Assembly (NCBI GenBank): GCA_025766275.1
Contig: JAFKAC010000011.1
Span: forward strand, 186,001-250,000
Source of the DNA: Lactarius indigo
Taxonomy: Eukaryota > Basidiomycota > Agaricomycetes > Russulales > Russulaceae
Length of the DNA: 64,000 nucleotides
Direction of reading: 5' to 3'
This document shows, piece by piece, positions 10,696-21,382 of this stretch. A program made the translations under genes and the position numbers. Positions within the stretch are counted from its first letter, which is position 1, and each line of letters starts with the position of its first letter. The notes below the pieces were generated by a model. The model did no database searches. It had not been told where the DNA came from and saw only the letters and a list, made by a program, of their open reading frames with translations.

Positions 10696-13600
10696 GCTCG
10701 AACCCAGTGGCCTGGGCTAGAGCTTTAAACATTTCCAGTGTACAATATAGCCAATATAGATCCTTGAAAGTCCCTGTACACCTGGAAACTGCACACAAAA
10801 CAGCCGATCAAGATGTCCTAGTAGACTCTGGAGCTACAGACAATTTCATAGACCCCAGACTCCTGAAGCAAATGGGGATAGGGACAATACCCCTGTCAAA
10901 CCCAAAAAAGATCTGGAATATCGATGGAACCCTTAATAAGGCAGGAGAACTAATGGCATACTCCATGCTAGATGTCCAATCAGGATCCAAGAAACCACCC
11001 ATGAGGTTCCTGGTGACAAATCTAGGGGAAGAACAAATGATCCTGGGATACCCCTGGCTTGCTGCCTTTGAACCCCAATGCAACTGGAAGGACTCCACCA
11101 TCGACACCAGTCACCTCCCTGTCATCATCACTACCCAAGGACTCCAAAAACAAGACACCCCCAAACCAAAGATCCACATCCAGAAAATGTGGAGCACGTT
11201 CCTGGAAGAGTGCAGGTATGAGGAAGGAGATGAACTCTACCTCAGATTTACTCAAGATGAGGTCATTGGCAAAACCACAGTGGCCTCAGAATTGGCACAA
11301 AAGGCACAAGATCAAACTGAAAGAACGCTAGAGGAAATGGTCCCCAAGGAGTACCTACAACATCAGAAGGTCTTCAGTGAAGAGAACTCCCACCGATTCC
11401 CACTGACCAGGTCATGGGACCATGCCATTGACCTCACTCCAAATGCCCCAGCCACTATTGATTGCAAAATATACCCTTTAACACGTGATGAAAATGAAGC
11501 CCTTACCAAATTCCTCAATGAACACCTTGAAAAGGGATATATCCAGCCCTCTAAATCCCCATACTCGTCTCCCTTCTTCTTCATCAAAAAGAAAGATGGA
11601 AAGCTTCGCCCTGTCCAAGACTACCAACGGATCAACCAGTACACTGTCAAAAATCGATACCCACTCCCCTTAATCCCAGAACTGATTGACAAGGTCTGGG
11701 ATGCGGCGTTGTTTACCAAATTTGATATCCGATGGGGATATAACAACATCTGGATCAAAGAAGGAGATGAATGGAAGGCGGCCTTCAAAACCAATCAGGG
11801 GCTGTTTGAACCACGTGTCATGTTCTTTGGACTCACCAACTCACCAAGCACATTTCAGACCATGATGAACGTAATATTCCGTGACATGCTCCTAACCAGA
11901 GAAGTCATAATCTACATGGATGACATCCTTATTGCCACTATTGATGACCTGGAAAGACACCACAAGGTGGTCCATCAAGTTCTAGAATGCCTAGAGGAAC
12001 ATGATCTCTACCTAAAACCGGAGAAATGCACCTTTGAGGTTAGGTCTATAGAGTACCTGGGTGTCATATTGGAAAAAGGGAGGGTCCGAATGGACCCAAT
12101 TAAGGTTCAGGGTGTACGTGACTGGCCCACTCCAACAACAACCAAAGAAGTCCATGCCTTTCAAGGATTTGCAAATTTCTATTGCCGCTTCATCCGAGGA
12201 TTCTCCATGATTGCCTGTCCCCTTAACAACCTACTCAAAAAGGACACCAAATGGGAATGGATGGAAGACTGTCAAAAGGCATTTGACACACTCAAGACCA
12301 TGCTTGGAAAGGAACCCATGCTCATTCAACCGGATTTGGAAAAACAATTTGAATTGGAAGTGGATGCATCCCGATTTGCCAATGGAGGGGTGCTTTACCA
12401 AAAGGATAACCAAGGAATTCGCCACCCAGTGGCCTATTACTCCCAGACATTTGGACCAGCAGAACGAAATTATGACATCTATGATCAAGAATTGCTGGCT
12501 ATTGTGCGGGCTCTACAACACTGGTGGGCATATCTAGCAGGCTCCCCTCACAAAGTAGTGGTGTACACAGACCATGCAAACCTCCAATATTGGAAAGAAC
12601 CACACAAGATCAGCCAACAGGTAGCACGAGAAGTCCTGGAACTCTCTGAATTTGATATAGAGCTCCACCACATTGCCGGCTCCAAGAATGCCCAGGCAGA
12701 TGCCCTGTCAAGAAGACCAGACTATGATGATGGTTCCCATGACAATTTTGATGTAACAGTCCTTCCAGAAGAACTATTTGTCAAAGCTACAAGGGAACTG
12801 CCACAGGAACAAGAACTATGGGCTTATGTCACACAGAACCTAGACCAGGAACGTATCAAAACCTGGATAGATACCCACAACCTAAAAGAACACTCAGGGC
12901 TCCACTGGAAAGATGAGCGCTTGGTTGTTGCAGGGAACAACGACCTTAAGAGGGGGGTAATTCACGCTTTTCATGACCTTCCAAGCGCTGGACACCCTGG
13001 AATTTCAAACACAATGGCTCTGATAACACGGGACTACTGGTGGCCTGGCATGAAGAAAGATGTGGAAGAATATGTCAAAGGATGCGCAGCATGCCAAGCC
13101 AATAAAGTCAACACCCACCCAAAGAAGCCAAGCCTTTCACCCATTTTTGGACAGATGACAGAACCATTTGAAACTGTCAGCATGGACTTCATCATCAAAT
13201 TACCCAAGTCAAAAGGCTATGACACAATCCTCACAGTCACAGATCACAATTGTTCAAAAGCAGCTTTATTCATCCCTTGCAATGAAACAATAGATGCAGC
13301 CGGAGTCGCACAACTCTATTTGCAATACATCTACTGCCACTATGGCCTTCCCAAGAAGGTCATTTCTGATTAAGACCCATGATTCACATCAATGTTTGCA
13401 AGAGCCCTCTGCAAAGCCTTAGATATCAAACAGAACATCTCAACAGCATACCACCCACAAACAGATGGACAGTCAGAACGAACAAACCAATGGTTAGAAC
13501 AGTACCTAAGGTTTTGGTGTAATGCAAGACAGGATGATTGGGTAACCTGGCTACCAATGGCAGAATTTGCTCATAACTCCTGGCCCAATGCTACAACCTG

Positions 13601-15614
13601 AATTCCCCCATTTGAACTAATCATGGGAAAACTCCCATGCACCACATGGATGCCAAAACCCTCCCCAGTTCCAAGTGTAGGACAACGTCTTGAAGAACTG
13701 AAGAACAAGAGGAAGGAAGCTCAGGACAACCTGAAGAAAGCACAAGATTCCCTAGCACAGCGACCCTCCAAGTTTGAACCATACAAAGAAGGAGAAATGG
13801 TGTGGCTAGAAGGAACAAACATAAGGACTAGTCATCCAACTGCCAAACTAGCTCCAAAACAACATGGACCCTTCAAGATTACCAAAGTCCTGTCACCAGT
13901 CAACTATGAACTTGCCCTACCCCTGCAATGGAAGATCCACCCTGTGTTCCATGCCAACCTACTTACACCATATAGGGAAACACCGCTCCATGGAGAAAAC
14001 TTCCCACGACCCCCACCTGACATAATAAATGGAGAAGAAGAATGGGAAGTAGAGAAAGTTCTAGACTCTGCCAAGAAGGGGCGACAACATAAACTCCATT
14101 ACCTCATCAAATGGAAGGGCTTCCCTGACAGTGACAACTCATGGGAACTGAAGGAAAATGTATCAGCCCCTGAAGCAATTCAAGACTTCTTCCGACTATA
14201 CCCGAATGCAGAAGGAGTGCCCTTCTCACATATAAAGTGTGCAAGACTGGAAGGAAAAGACCCCCACTCCCCTACTCTCACATCCTCGCACACAATGCCT
14301 TCTCGCTCCTCCTCTGTTGAAGCCCTCGTTGAATGCTCCATAGAACAAGGGTTCTTCTCTCGACCCCCAACCCCAGAACAACAGACCACCATGGATGTCA
14401 ACCCAGCACTGGTTGCACTGTTGGAAACTTTCAATGGACATCCCAACTTAGTCCTGAGGTCCTCCTTGTCTCCCCCTCCTGAACCAACCGCTACTCCTCC
14501 TCCACTCCCTCCTTCCACCCCTCCTCCTGACTCTCCCCCAGTCTCTGTGATTTCCCACTCATCGATGCCTCCACTGGAGGATGCCCCTATCGACTATGAG
14601 CGTGTAGCTGCCACTGCCAACAATGAACCAGACGAAGATGATGACCACCCAGGCCTCCCCTTCTTCCCAAACATAGAAACCTCAGCTCACTTCCACCCCC
14701 TCTATATCAACCAACCTGATGGTACTAAAGTCCTGGCCAAGTACATCGCCTACACTGGTAACCGTCAAGATGTGAAGGGCTGTATGGGTAGAGGTCAGCC
14801 TGTCTATGGAGAGCCTGTGTACCTGGACAGTCTCCCAGGGGCTATGCCACAAGTCATGTCAGATGATCAGATGCAGCAGCTCTCACATGACAACCCTTGG
14901 GCGTATGCTGTAGATGAGGCATTGAGGGACCTCAACTCCCCACAGCTAGATGCAGAGATCTCTCGCCTCCGCCACTGTTTGGAACAGCAGGCTATGCTCC
15001 AGAGGCAGTTCACTGATCTGCAGGCTCAATGCAATCGAGTCCATGGACTGCTGTTCAACACCACATCAGAACTTGATGGAGTGTGCAATTGGCTGGAAGC
15101 TGCACATGCCTATACCCAGATTGCAGAACACTATGCTGACACATGGCAGCAACCTCGCCTCTTCTGCCACCAAGACCTTCCCTTTCCCCCTTGCCCTGGA
15201 GGACCTGTAGAAATGCCTCGCCTCCAGGAAAATCACAATGGAGACCGGTGCTGGCGCTGTGATAGTCGCTACCATCGCAGCTTCAACTGCCCTTGGACCA
15301 AGCAGTACTGTTACCATTGCCAGAGTGCAGGTCACTGGCCCAACAAGTGCCTATGGCGCTGGCTTGAAGAACAACCGGGAGAAGAAGATGCTGCCAACAA
15401 GTGGTGCAGCAAGTGCTTTAGGAATGACCCCAGACATGCCGAGATCTGCTGCCCCATCTATGAGCAGTGCTGGAAGTGCAGAGTTCGTGGACACTTCCAG
15501 TTCCTTCGCACTCATTGCTGCTGGGAGATCATTGCAGAGAACTACAACTCTGACTGGGTTGACAATGACCTGGTACAGACTGACGATCCTGAGCCCGGCA
15601 CAGACCGTTTCTAG
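10686..15614 (+). pseudogene. pol: Pol of element C with extended C-terminus
   Basis: One frame of 1643 codons is broken only by stops at 13371-13373 (TAA), 13380-13382 (TGA) and 13599-13601 (TGA). Domains in order: protease (VLVDSGATDNF), RT with FDIRWGYNN and an intact YMDD, RNase H (LEVDASRFANG, ELLAIVRAL), integrase with an HHCC part (AGHPG...GCAACQ), a catalytic core (SMDFIIKLP, YHPQTDGQSE), then a chromodomain (YLIKWKGFPDSDNSW) coded near 14040-14200. About 470 more residues follow the chromodomain. The two stops near 13375 fall in the usual SDRDPRF motif and fit deamination of both CpG cytosines. Apart from these stops it looks recent. Confidence 0.9.
14290..15614 (+). other. Post-chromodomain module with four zinc-knuckle-like motifs
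   Basis: This is the C-terminal part of the element C Pol frame. A Pro/Ser-rich linker leads to PIDYERVA near 14590, then a region with DGT, YI and GQPVYGEP motifs (about 14690-14830), a Leu-rich probable coiled coil (about 14900-15080), and a Cys/His-rich end. The end contains CWRCDSRYHRSFNC and CYHCQSAGHWPNKC, both standard C-X2-C-X4-H-X4-C, plus two variants, CSKCFRNDPRHAEIC and CWKCRVRGH followed by further His and Cys. Zinc knuckles normally sit in Gag; an array after the integrase chromodomain is unusual. A role in nucleic-acid binding is inference. Confidence 0.75.
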
Positions 15615-15639
15615 GGACATCGAGACGACAAGGACTCTG

Positions 15640-15651
15640 AAGGGAGGGTAA
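15640..15651 (+). promoter_or_regulatory. Polypurine tract of element C
   Basis: AAGGGAGGGTAA lies directly before the 3' LTR, the expected plus-strand primer. Confidence 0.75.
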
Positions 15652-16335
15652 TGTTACAGACTGGACTTGTTTTGACTTTACTTTAGTTTCTTACTTACAC
15701 TTGCGTTCGTGGGAAAGTCTTTCCTTTCTTGGCTTTCCCTTTCTTGGACTTGCTGCGCACTAGGAGCCTTAAGATTCTCTCCTAGTGCAAAGTGAGACAA
15801 TGAGACACTCATTATCCTTATAAGTCTTTATTACTACTATACTTGGGCTAAATGCACCCTTTTATGGCAGGTGTCTCACTTTTGTTAAAACTGAGACATG
15901 TCTCACTTGCCTTTTATATCCTTGTTTCTTCTCACACTTACTGTGGATAGCTGTGCACACTTTCTTCTTTTTCCCGTGCCTGCTGCAGATTGCTGTGTTA
16001 CTTCTCATGCTTGCTGCAGATTGCGCCATTTGTTTGTTCCACACAAACAAACCTTTTTCTATATAAGTCGTGGCCCTAAGTAGCTTGTATCCTTAGACTC
16101 GACTTCTTTACCATCACAGTATACATTGTTTTCCCATTCCCTTGGGGTAACTCTCTGCTGAACCGTTGAACCTCTTGAACCCCCTGAACTCCACTCACAT
16201 CTTGAGTATTGTGTCATACTCTGAGATCCTTGTTAACCACTTAAACCTTGCCACTACCGGCTGAATCCTCGCTCATTGATATAGAAAGACCAGACTTGCT
16301 CACGCTGAGCTGAATGTTCCTACTGTAACGTTACA
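15652..16335 (+). repeat. 3' LTR of element C (684 bp)
   Basis: It begins TGTTACAG and ends CGTTACA, nearly identical to 8423-9106, and is followed by the target duplication GGGTT. Confidence 0.95.
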
Positions 16336-16340
16336 GGGTT

Positions 16341-17625
16341 GCTTGGATACTAGGGTACACTGGCTCACTTGGACTGGCTTGGTTAATACTTGGAAGGGGA
16401 ATCTGGGTGTTGGTAGCTTGGCGAGCTCTGGGGGCCCTTCTTGGGGTTACAGGGGTACTGGGGGTGGAGGCTAGGGGCCGATTGTCCACTTGGAAGTGAC
16501 AATGAGTTCTTCTTTGGGCAACATGTGAGGATGCCAGATTAATTGCCCAATGAATTGGATCCAGGGTTTGGCTCGGAAAATTGTCAAATTTTACACTTGT
16601 AAAATTTATCTCAACAATCTATACTATCTAGACCTTTCCTCTATAAGGTAGATAGTTAACTCCAGGGGACCACAACACTACATTGGGGGGTGTTGGGGGG
16701 GTATTGGAATGATAACCACAGGTGCAAACTTCTTGGGAGCACCAGCAGGGGCCTGAGCTCAGAGTTGGTCCCCAACCATCGTTTGGACTAGGCGGCTGGT
16801 TAGTATCTCCATTGTGTAGGGAGATGTTGAAGTCTGAAGATTCGTCTTCAGTTTCAGGGGAACTAGGGGGAAGCCAATCTGTAATTTGGCAGAGCAAGGG
16901 CGGAGTCCAGAAGGTTTCTCTGGCATTGAGAATCGAAACTAATTCGGGGTCGTCGGAGGTAGAAGGGGGGTAGTGCCAGACACTAGGATTGACGAGATTC
17001 CGGTCAGGGTTGGACAGGGTAGTTTCCCACACAAAGGTGGTGAAGGAGTACATGAACTCTGAACTATCGGAGATGACTAGATGGGGGGCAGAGTCGGGGT
17101 GAATGACCACTCGGAGTTCTTGAAAGGAAATCTGTATTTCCTGATATGTGAGGCAGAGTCAATCGACAAAGTGAAGAGAGAATCTGTCTTCAAGTTGCCA
17201 GATATAGTGGTCTTGATGAGGGGAAATGTGGACAAACCAAAGATAGTCACTCTTGGCCCACACTAGGAGTTGGTCTGTTGGATGGTTGGTGGCAGAGATG
17301 GAGTTCAAAAGGTGCCAATAAAGGAGTTGTTCATCAGCAGCCTTGACGACTTCAGAAAGATCGTCAATAAACTCATAGTAAACCCTCTCAGGGATGACTT
17401 CTCCAAAGTCAAAAAGGTCAATGAGGGTCCGTAAGGCGGTGGGGGGTTCTGTCCAACAGTCAAGACAGGGGTTATCGATGAGGTCATAAGTGGAAGTGAC
17501 GGGGTAGTAGCGGTCAAGTTGCTGCTGCCTGTGGGACTCAAAGTTAACTTGGGCTCATGTAAGCCTTTGTTCTTCAGATAAGTTGAAAGTGAATGGAGTG
17601 GAGGGAGGCACTTAAAATCACTCGA
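16341..17625 (-). pseudogene. Element B accessory ORF, main part
   Basis: One minus-strand frame from about 17620, broken by TGA codons near 17554 and 17160 and TAG codons near 16620-16630, then open to the insertion point of C and beyond it to 7987. It codes roughly 330 residues rich in W, F, Y and D (for example LIDNPCLDCWTEPPTALR and LLVWAKSDYLWFVHISP), then a Ser/Pro-rich stretch with CWCSQEVCTCG. No retroviral domain is recognised. The shared frame with Gag and the even codon-like composition argue that it was coding. It may be a captured host sequence or a Gag extension. Confidence 0.5.
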
Positions 17626-17719
17626 TTTTAAGCCCCAAAACCAAATAAGTAACACTTACTTACTTTGCGTTGTACTTAAAACACTCATTTCAAGACAAGG
17701 CAAATATATAACCACTTAT
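17626..17719 (-). other. Stop-rich spacer between accessory frames of element B
   Basis: About 95 bases with at least six stops in the shared frame and an AT-rich GGTTATATATTT core. It could be a decayed intron, an internal promoter or plain spacer. I cannot decide between these. Confidence 0.35.
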
Positions 17720-18970
17720 CTAAAGTGGCTGATCATCAGGAAAGGTAGTAATGAAGTCAAAGGGGTCAGCAGGGACACAAGGAGAAAGGGTATGGGCCAA
17801 GAGACAAGGGAAAGATGGAACTAAGTCTTCAAAGAAATAGCCCTGATTATGGGTGAAAATCTGTCTTTCAACAGAGAAACGTAAATGTCCGTAAGTGGTA
17901 ACAATTCGTCCATCCAAAAAGTCCTGCACTTCTATTGTTACCAAAGAGTCAATATAACCAACCCTAAGTTGGTTAGGCAAGGGGGTGAAGGCCTGGTGGA
18001 GTCCCTCCTGGAAGTCATACTGAATGGTACCGAGGGGAGTGTCGGAGGAGGGGTGGTCATAGATAGCCTTGCTACAAATGTACAAGGCAGGGAAGTTGGG
18101 GGCCAAGGCTGGATCTATGAGGTGGGGGTACAGAGAGTAGAGGTGCGGGGGCAAGATGCGGAAGGGGGTGACGGACAGGAAGACAGGGGGAATGGTGGCA
18201 AGAGTTGGCACGTATGGGATGAGGTGGATAGCCTCCTGGAGGTTGGTGGGAGCAGGGTGCCAAGATTCACCCTGGGGGGTGATGACAGAAACGTAGAGAT
18301 GGGGGTGTTCCCCACAAGAAAGGAAACAGGGAGGGGGGCGGAAAGTGTCAGCAGGGAAGTTCTCTTGTTCCGGGTGGGGGGCTGGAGGGAAGACAGGGCC
18401 TTGGTCTGCTACTTGCTCGTAGTCAATTGGTGAGTCGGGGGTGGCAAGGCAGGACAGGACTGGAACAGGAGATGGAGAGCGACGAGGAACTGGAGAAAGA
18501 ACAGGAGGTGGTAGAGGAGAGCCACAGAGGGAAACAGGGGGGTGGGGGGTCAGGAGACGGGGAGGCGCAGACTCAGTGTGGGGTTTGGGGGACAAGGGGA
18601 CAATGTTCCTGTTGAGGTCGAAGATCTCAAGGACCTCTTCGTAGAACTGGGCAGTGCTGGGGGACAGGGGACAAGGGGAAGGACGGGGGGTGGCTTCTTC
18701 AGCCGGGGCGTAGGGGTAAACTAGTTCAGGGGTTGCATCCTGAACAAGGGCAACAGGGGTGGGGGGTTTGTCACCACCAAATGTGGCAGGGGTGTAGGGG
18801 GCGGTGAAGCGGAGGCTGTCAAGACAGACAGCAGAGGTGGAGGGAACAGGGGAAGTGCAGGAAACGTTGAGGGGGCTACCTTGGTTGTTGAACTCTGACT
18901 GGTAGCTGGCAGAATCTCCGTCCCACTGACCGTACTGCAATAAGTCGTACTTGTAGTTGTAGTCAGTCAC
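17720..18970 (-). CDS. Met-free leader ORF of element B (416 codons)
   Basis: This open frame begins about 30 bases past the primer-binding site of B with a GTG, and contains no other Met codon in 416 codons. It is Pro/Ser-rich in the first half. It then carries PIDYEQVA and HPHLYVSVITPQGES, which resemble PIDYERVA and HFHPLYINQPDGTK in the post-chromodomain module of element C. The rest is hydrophobic and aromatic with no known domain. It has the same reading frame as Gag. Translation would need non-AUG initiation, a spliced leader, or it is a relic. Function is not recognised. Confidence 0.55.
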   Translation of the reverse strand: MTDYNYKYDLLQYGQWDGDSASYQSEFNNQGSPLNVSCTSPVPSTSAVCLDSLRFTAPYTPATFGGDKPPTPVALVQDATPELVYPYAPAEEATPRPSPCPLSPSTAQFYEEVLEIFDLNRNIVPLSPKPHTESAPPRLLTPHPPVSLCGSPLPPPVLSPVPRRSPSPVPVLSCLATPDSPIDYEQVADQGPVFPPAPHPEQENFPADTFRPPPCFLSCGEHPHLYVSVITPQGESWHPAPTNLQEAIHLIPYVPTLATIPPVFLSVTPFRILPPHLYSLYPHLIDPALAPNFPALYICSKAIYDHPSSDTPLGTIQYDFQEGLHQAFTPLPNQLRVGYIDSLVTIEVQDFLDGRIVTTYGHLRFSVERQIFTHNQGYFFEDLVPSFPCLLAHTLSPCVPADPFDFITTFPDDQPL

Positions 18971-18999
18971 TGGGGCAGCCTGGAGTCAGTCTATTGGTT

Positions 19000-19009
19000 A
19001 GACTGTCCA
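19000..19009 (-). promoter_or_regulatory. Self-priming primer-binding site of element B
   Basis: The minus strand reads TGGACAGTCT two bases past the LTR end. Its complement AGACTGTCCA occurs in the same LTR, starting 35 nt past the TATATAAG box, the same distance as in element C. Confidence 0.7.
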
Positions 19010-19011
19010 AG

Positions 19012-19687
19012 TGTGATGACTCACTGTCACTCGACAGGGAAGTCACGATGTAGGTGGAGACTGGGGGCTGAAGGCAGGTGTGGAGAAGAGATGTAGAGGA
19101 CAGAAGAACACAAGGTACGCTTCTTGGCTCAAAGAGGAGTAGTGGCACGCGATGAGTGGGGCACTCAAAGGAGCTGAGAGGCAAGAGGGAGGATGTCACA
19201 AGTGGACAGTCTGAGGGACTGTCTGTAGAATTGCACCAGCTTATATACTACAGGGGGTGGTCTGTGCATAGGTTTAGGGCAGGCTTAGGGCCTGTCCACG
19301 GGTGCTGCACAGTACTGTGCAAAGGAACATTCTAGAGACATCTAACAATAGAGTCCAATCAGAAAGCATTTAAACATAGAACGACTGTGCTGCAGTCAAT
19401 GACACAATCTTGTGTCAGGATGGCGTGATCCCACAGTCAATGCGGAAATCTCCAGGGGGTGGTGACATGATCAACCATCTTCATTGATTGATAAACAATC
19501 AACCGTTGATAAGTACACATGCACACAACACGTGTCCAAGAGACGTGACAGATCACGTGATTGTTTGAGAACAGAATTCAAACTCCGATTCGGAATTCCC
19601 CTTTAGGAAGGTGATTACATAAGACCGGGCCAACACGGACTGGTCCTAAGCACCCTTGAGTCATGACCGAAGTATAGGTTCGTGACA
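19012..19687 (-). repeat. 5' LTR of element B
   Basis: It aligns to 1962-2643 with many transitions. On the minus strand it begins TGTCACGAACC and ends CATCACA. TATATAAG lies near 19238-19246 on the complementary strand. Confidence 0.85.
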
Positions 19688-20350
19688 GTATCTCTGGTAC
19701 ACACCCCGGAATATAAATTGATTCAAAAAAAAAAAAAGAATGCCTATGCACCAAGGATACATTGCAGCGCCCCATTCTGCCCATTGTATGCCACTCAGAG
19801 CAGACAATAGCACCCTCAGCATCATCATCCTTGAGGGGTTCCAGGTCAATGGATGACCCAATTATGTTCTGTTCCTGGTCTGTCTCCCCAACAGACTCAC
19901 AGTACAGGCCTCACATATCCAAATTATCAAGGCTGGGGACCCCTTAATTCTCAGAATAGTTCTGGGATCCCCATACATCTATGGGAAACCACTGAACACA
20001 ATGCCCCACCTCCCACACACTAACTGCACCTTCATAGCACATGAGGACCTCTTCATCCTCATGGACTGACACCCCACTGATGCAGTGCTTCAATGCATCA
20101 GCAATGTAACACTCATGGAGGAGGTGCATTGCTTCTGACAAAACACTTACACTGAGAAGAGATTGGAGGAACATATTCACCACCTCCAAGAAGAGAAGGG
20201 GCTTGTCAACCATTGCAAGATGGACTCCATTTACCAACTGGAGTGAGCTGATGTAATGGCAAGGATAGAAAATGAGATGGAAAAGGTATGCTGGATTAAC
20301 AGGGATACCATTAATGTGTGAGGTGGGCCTCACAGCCAAAAAGAGGGTGA
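19688..20350. other. Unidentified degenerate sequence between LTRs
   Basis: A poly-A run lies near 19726-19738. The plus strand then shows open stretches interrupted by stops, for example LRIVLGSPYIYGKPLNTMPH coded near 19950-20010. It looks like an old protein-coding relic, but I recognise no family. Confidence 0.35.
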
Positions 20351-21382
20351 TGTTATGGTATGGACTCTGACTTGTTTGAGTGGCTCATGGCTGGTTATGA
20401 CTACAGTCCAATAGTAGTATTAGTCATGGATTCTTACATTGCATCAGTCAGCATAGTAGTTTGCATGTGATTGTGACTCATATATGACTCATTCCTAGGA
20501 TAGCTGTACTAGGGTTTGAGCTAGTTACGCTATTAGCTTCTTATTGTTCCAGCAGCACTTTAAAGCCTGCATATAAGTAGTAGCTGTGGAAGACCAAGAG
20601 TCCCCATCTTGGTCTTCTTCAATCCACCACTTGACTTGTCTCTTGTTTGCCTTAGTCTCAGACTAAGAGTGCTTCTGCTTTGACTTACCAAGGGTCAAAC
20701 CTCTTATCACCTTTGCTGCAGAAGTGTGCTGTTGAGCTGCCATTCAGCATGTGATTGGGTTGATACTAAGATCCCCATTTTGCCTTGTTGATAAGTGACC
20801 TGCATGCACTTAGTGGCTCAAAGGACTTGCAGATATGGACTGCTATAGATTAGATATACTGGACTTCTGTAGATTAGATTTAATCTGTACAATCTAGGAC
20901 TTCCATGACATCACTATACAATGACATCATATGGACTACTCCAGACTCTTCATTGTACTTTATCCCTTGTTCTCTTTCTAGCATTATCTTTATTGTGATG
21001 TCACTATGATATCATCTCAGTCTGGACTTTTCTTGTTCTACTTGCCTTGTTCTCCATTAGTATGTAGAACAACACTCCCTTGTATTCTGTGACCCTATGT
21101 TACATCTATTGTATCAGTGTCACTCTCCTGTATAGTATAAGTAGTAGTGCTTGTATGCTCCTGGTCCACATCAGTTTCCTCACTGCTGTGTGCCATACTT
21201 CCCCTTTTGCTTCCACTTGCAAGATCTCCCTCTGCTGCTCTCCAGCTGCTCAGTTTATCTCACCACAGTCTTCAGTCCACTGTGAGTATGGTGTTCATCT
21301 GTGCTGTTCATCATGCCTTGCTTTGCTAAGTCATCTACAATGTCATGAGTCCAAGTTGGACTAATGCCTGTGGAGTGTAACA
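20351..21382 (+). repeat. Solo LTR of family A, interrupted by a copia LTR
   Basis: It begins TGTTATGG and ends GTGTAACA and aligns with the element A LTR (reverse of 1247-1755), interrupted at 20786-21313. No matching 5-bp duplication flanks it: GGTGA on the left, GTCAG on the right. The right flank is copia gag but the left is not, which suggests recombination between two LTRs. Confidence 0.8.
20786..21313 (+). repeat. Copia-family solo LTR, duplication TGCCT
   Basis: It begins TGTTGATAAG and ends GTTCATCA, like the LTRs of element G. TGCCT flanks both sides (20781-20785 and 21314-21318). Confidence 0.9.

Larger units (their letters stand above)
8423..16335 (+). mobile_element. Ty3/gypsy chromovirus C, inserted in element B
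   Basis: Two 684-bp LTRs flank a Gag-Pol interior, and the whole is bounded by a 5-bp target duplication GGGTT (8418-8422 and 16336-16340). The LTRs differ at only about seven sites, all transitions by eye, so it is much younger than B. Coding order: pre-Gag plus Gag, protease, RT, RNase H, integrase, chromodomain, then an extra module with zinc-knuckle-like motifs. One stop in gag and three in pol inactivate this copy. Confidence 0.95.
1962..19687 (-). mobile_element. Ty3/gypsy chromovirus B, split by element C
   Basis: Related LTRs lie at 1962-2643 and 19012-19687. The coding order on the minus strand is: 5' accessory frames, Gag, protease, RT, RNase H, integrase, chromodomain. Removing element C leaves about 9.8 kb, long for this family because about 3.6 kb of accessory coding sequence precedes Gag. 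The LTRs differ at roughly 40 sites by my manual alignment, nearly all transitions, plus a small indel, so this is an old copy. Many in-frame stops and a changed RT active site show it is dead. No clear 5-bp target duplication flanks it. Confidence 0.85.

Noticed and set aside
13623..15614. Separate 663-codon gene after element C pol
   Set aside because: It is the same frame as pol, separated only by stops, and carries the chromodomain; it is the C-terminal part of Pol.
19688..19692. GTATC as a target duplication of element B
   Set aside because: GTATC is also the inner flank of the 3' LTR (end of the polypurine tract) and is not found outside the left LTR, so it is not evidence for a duplication.
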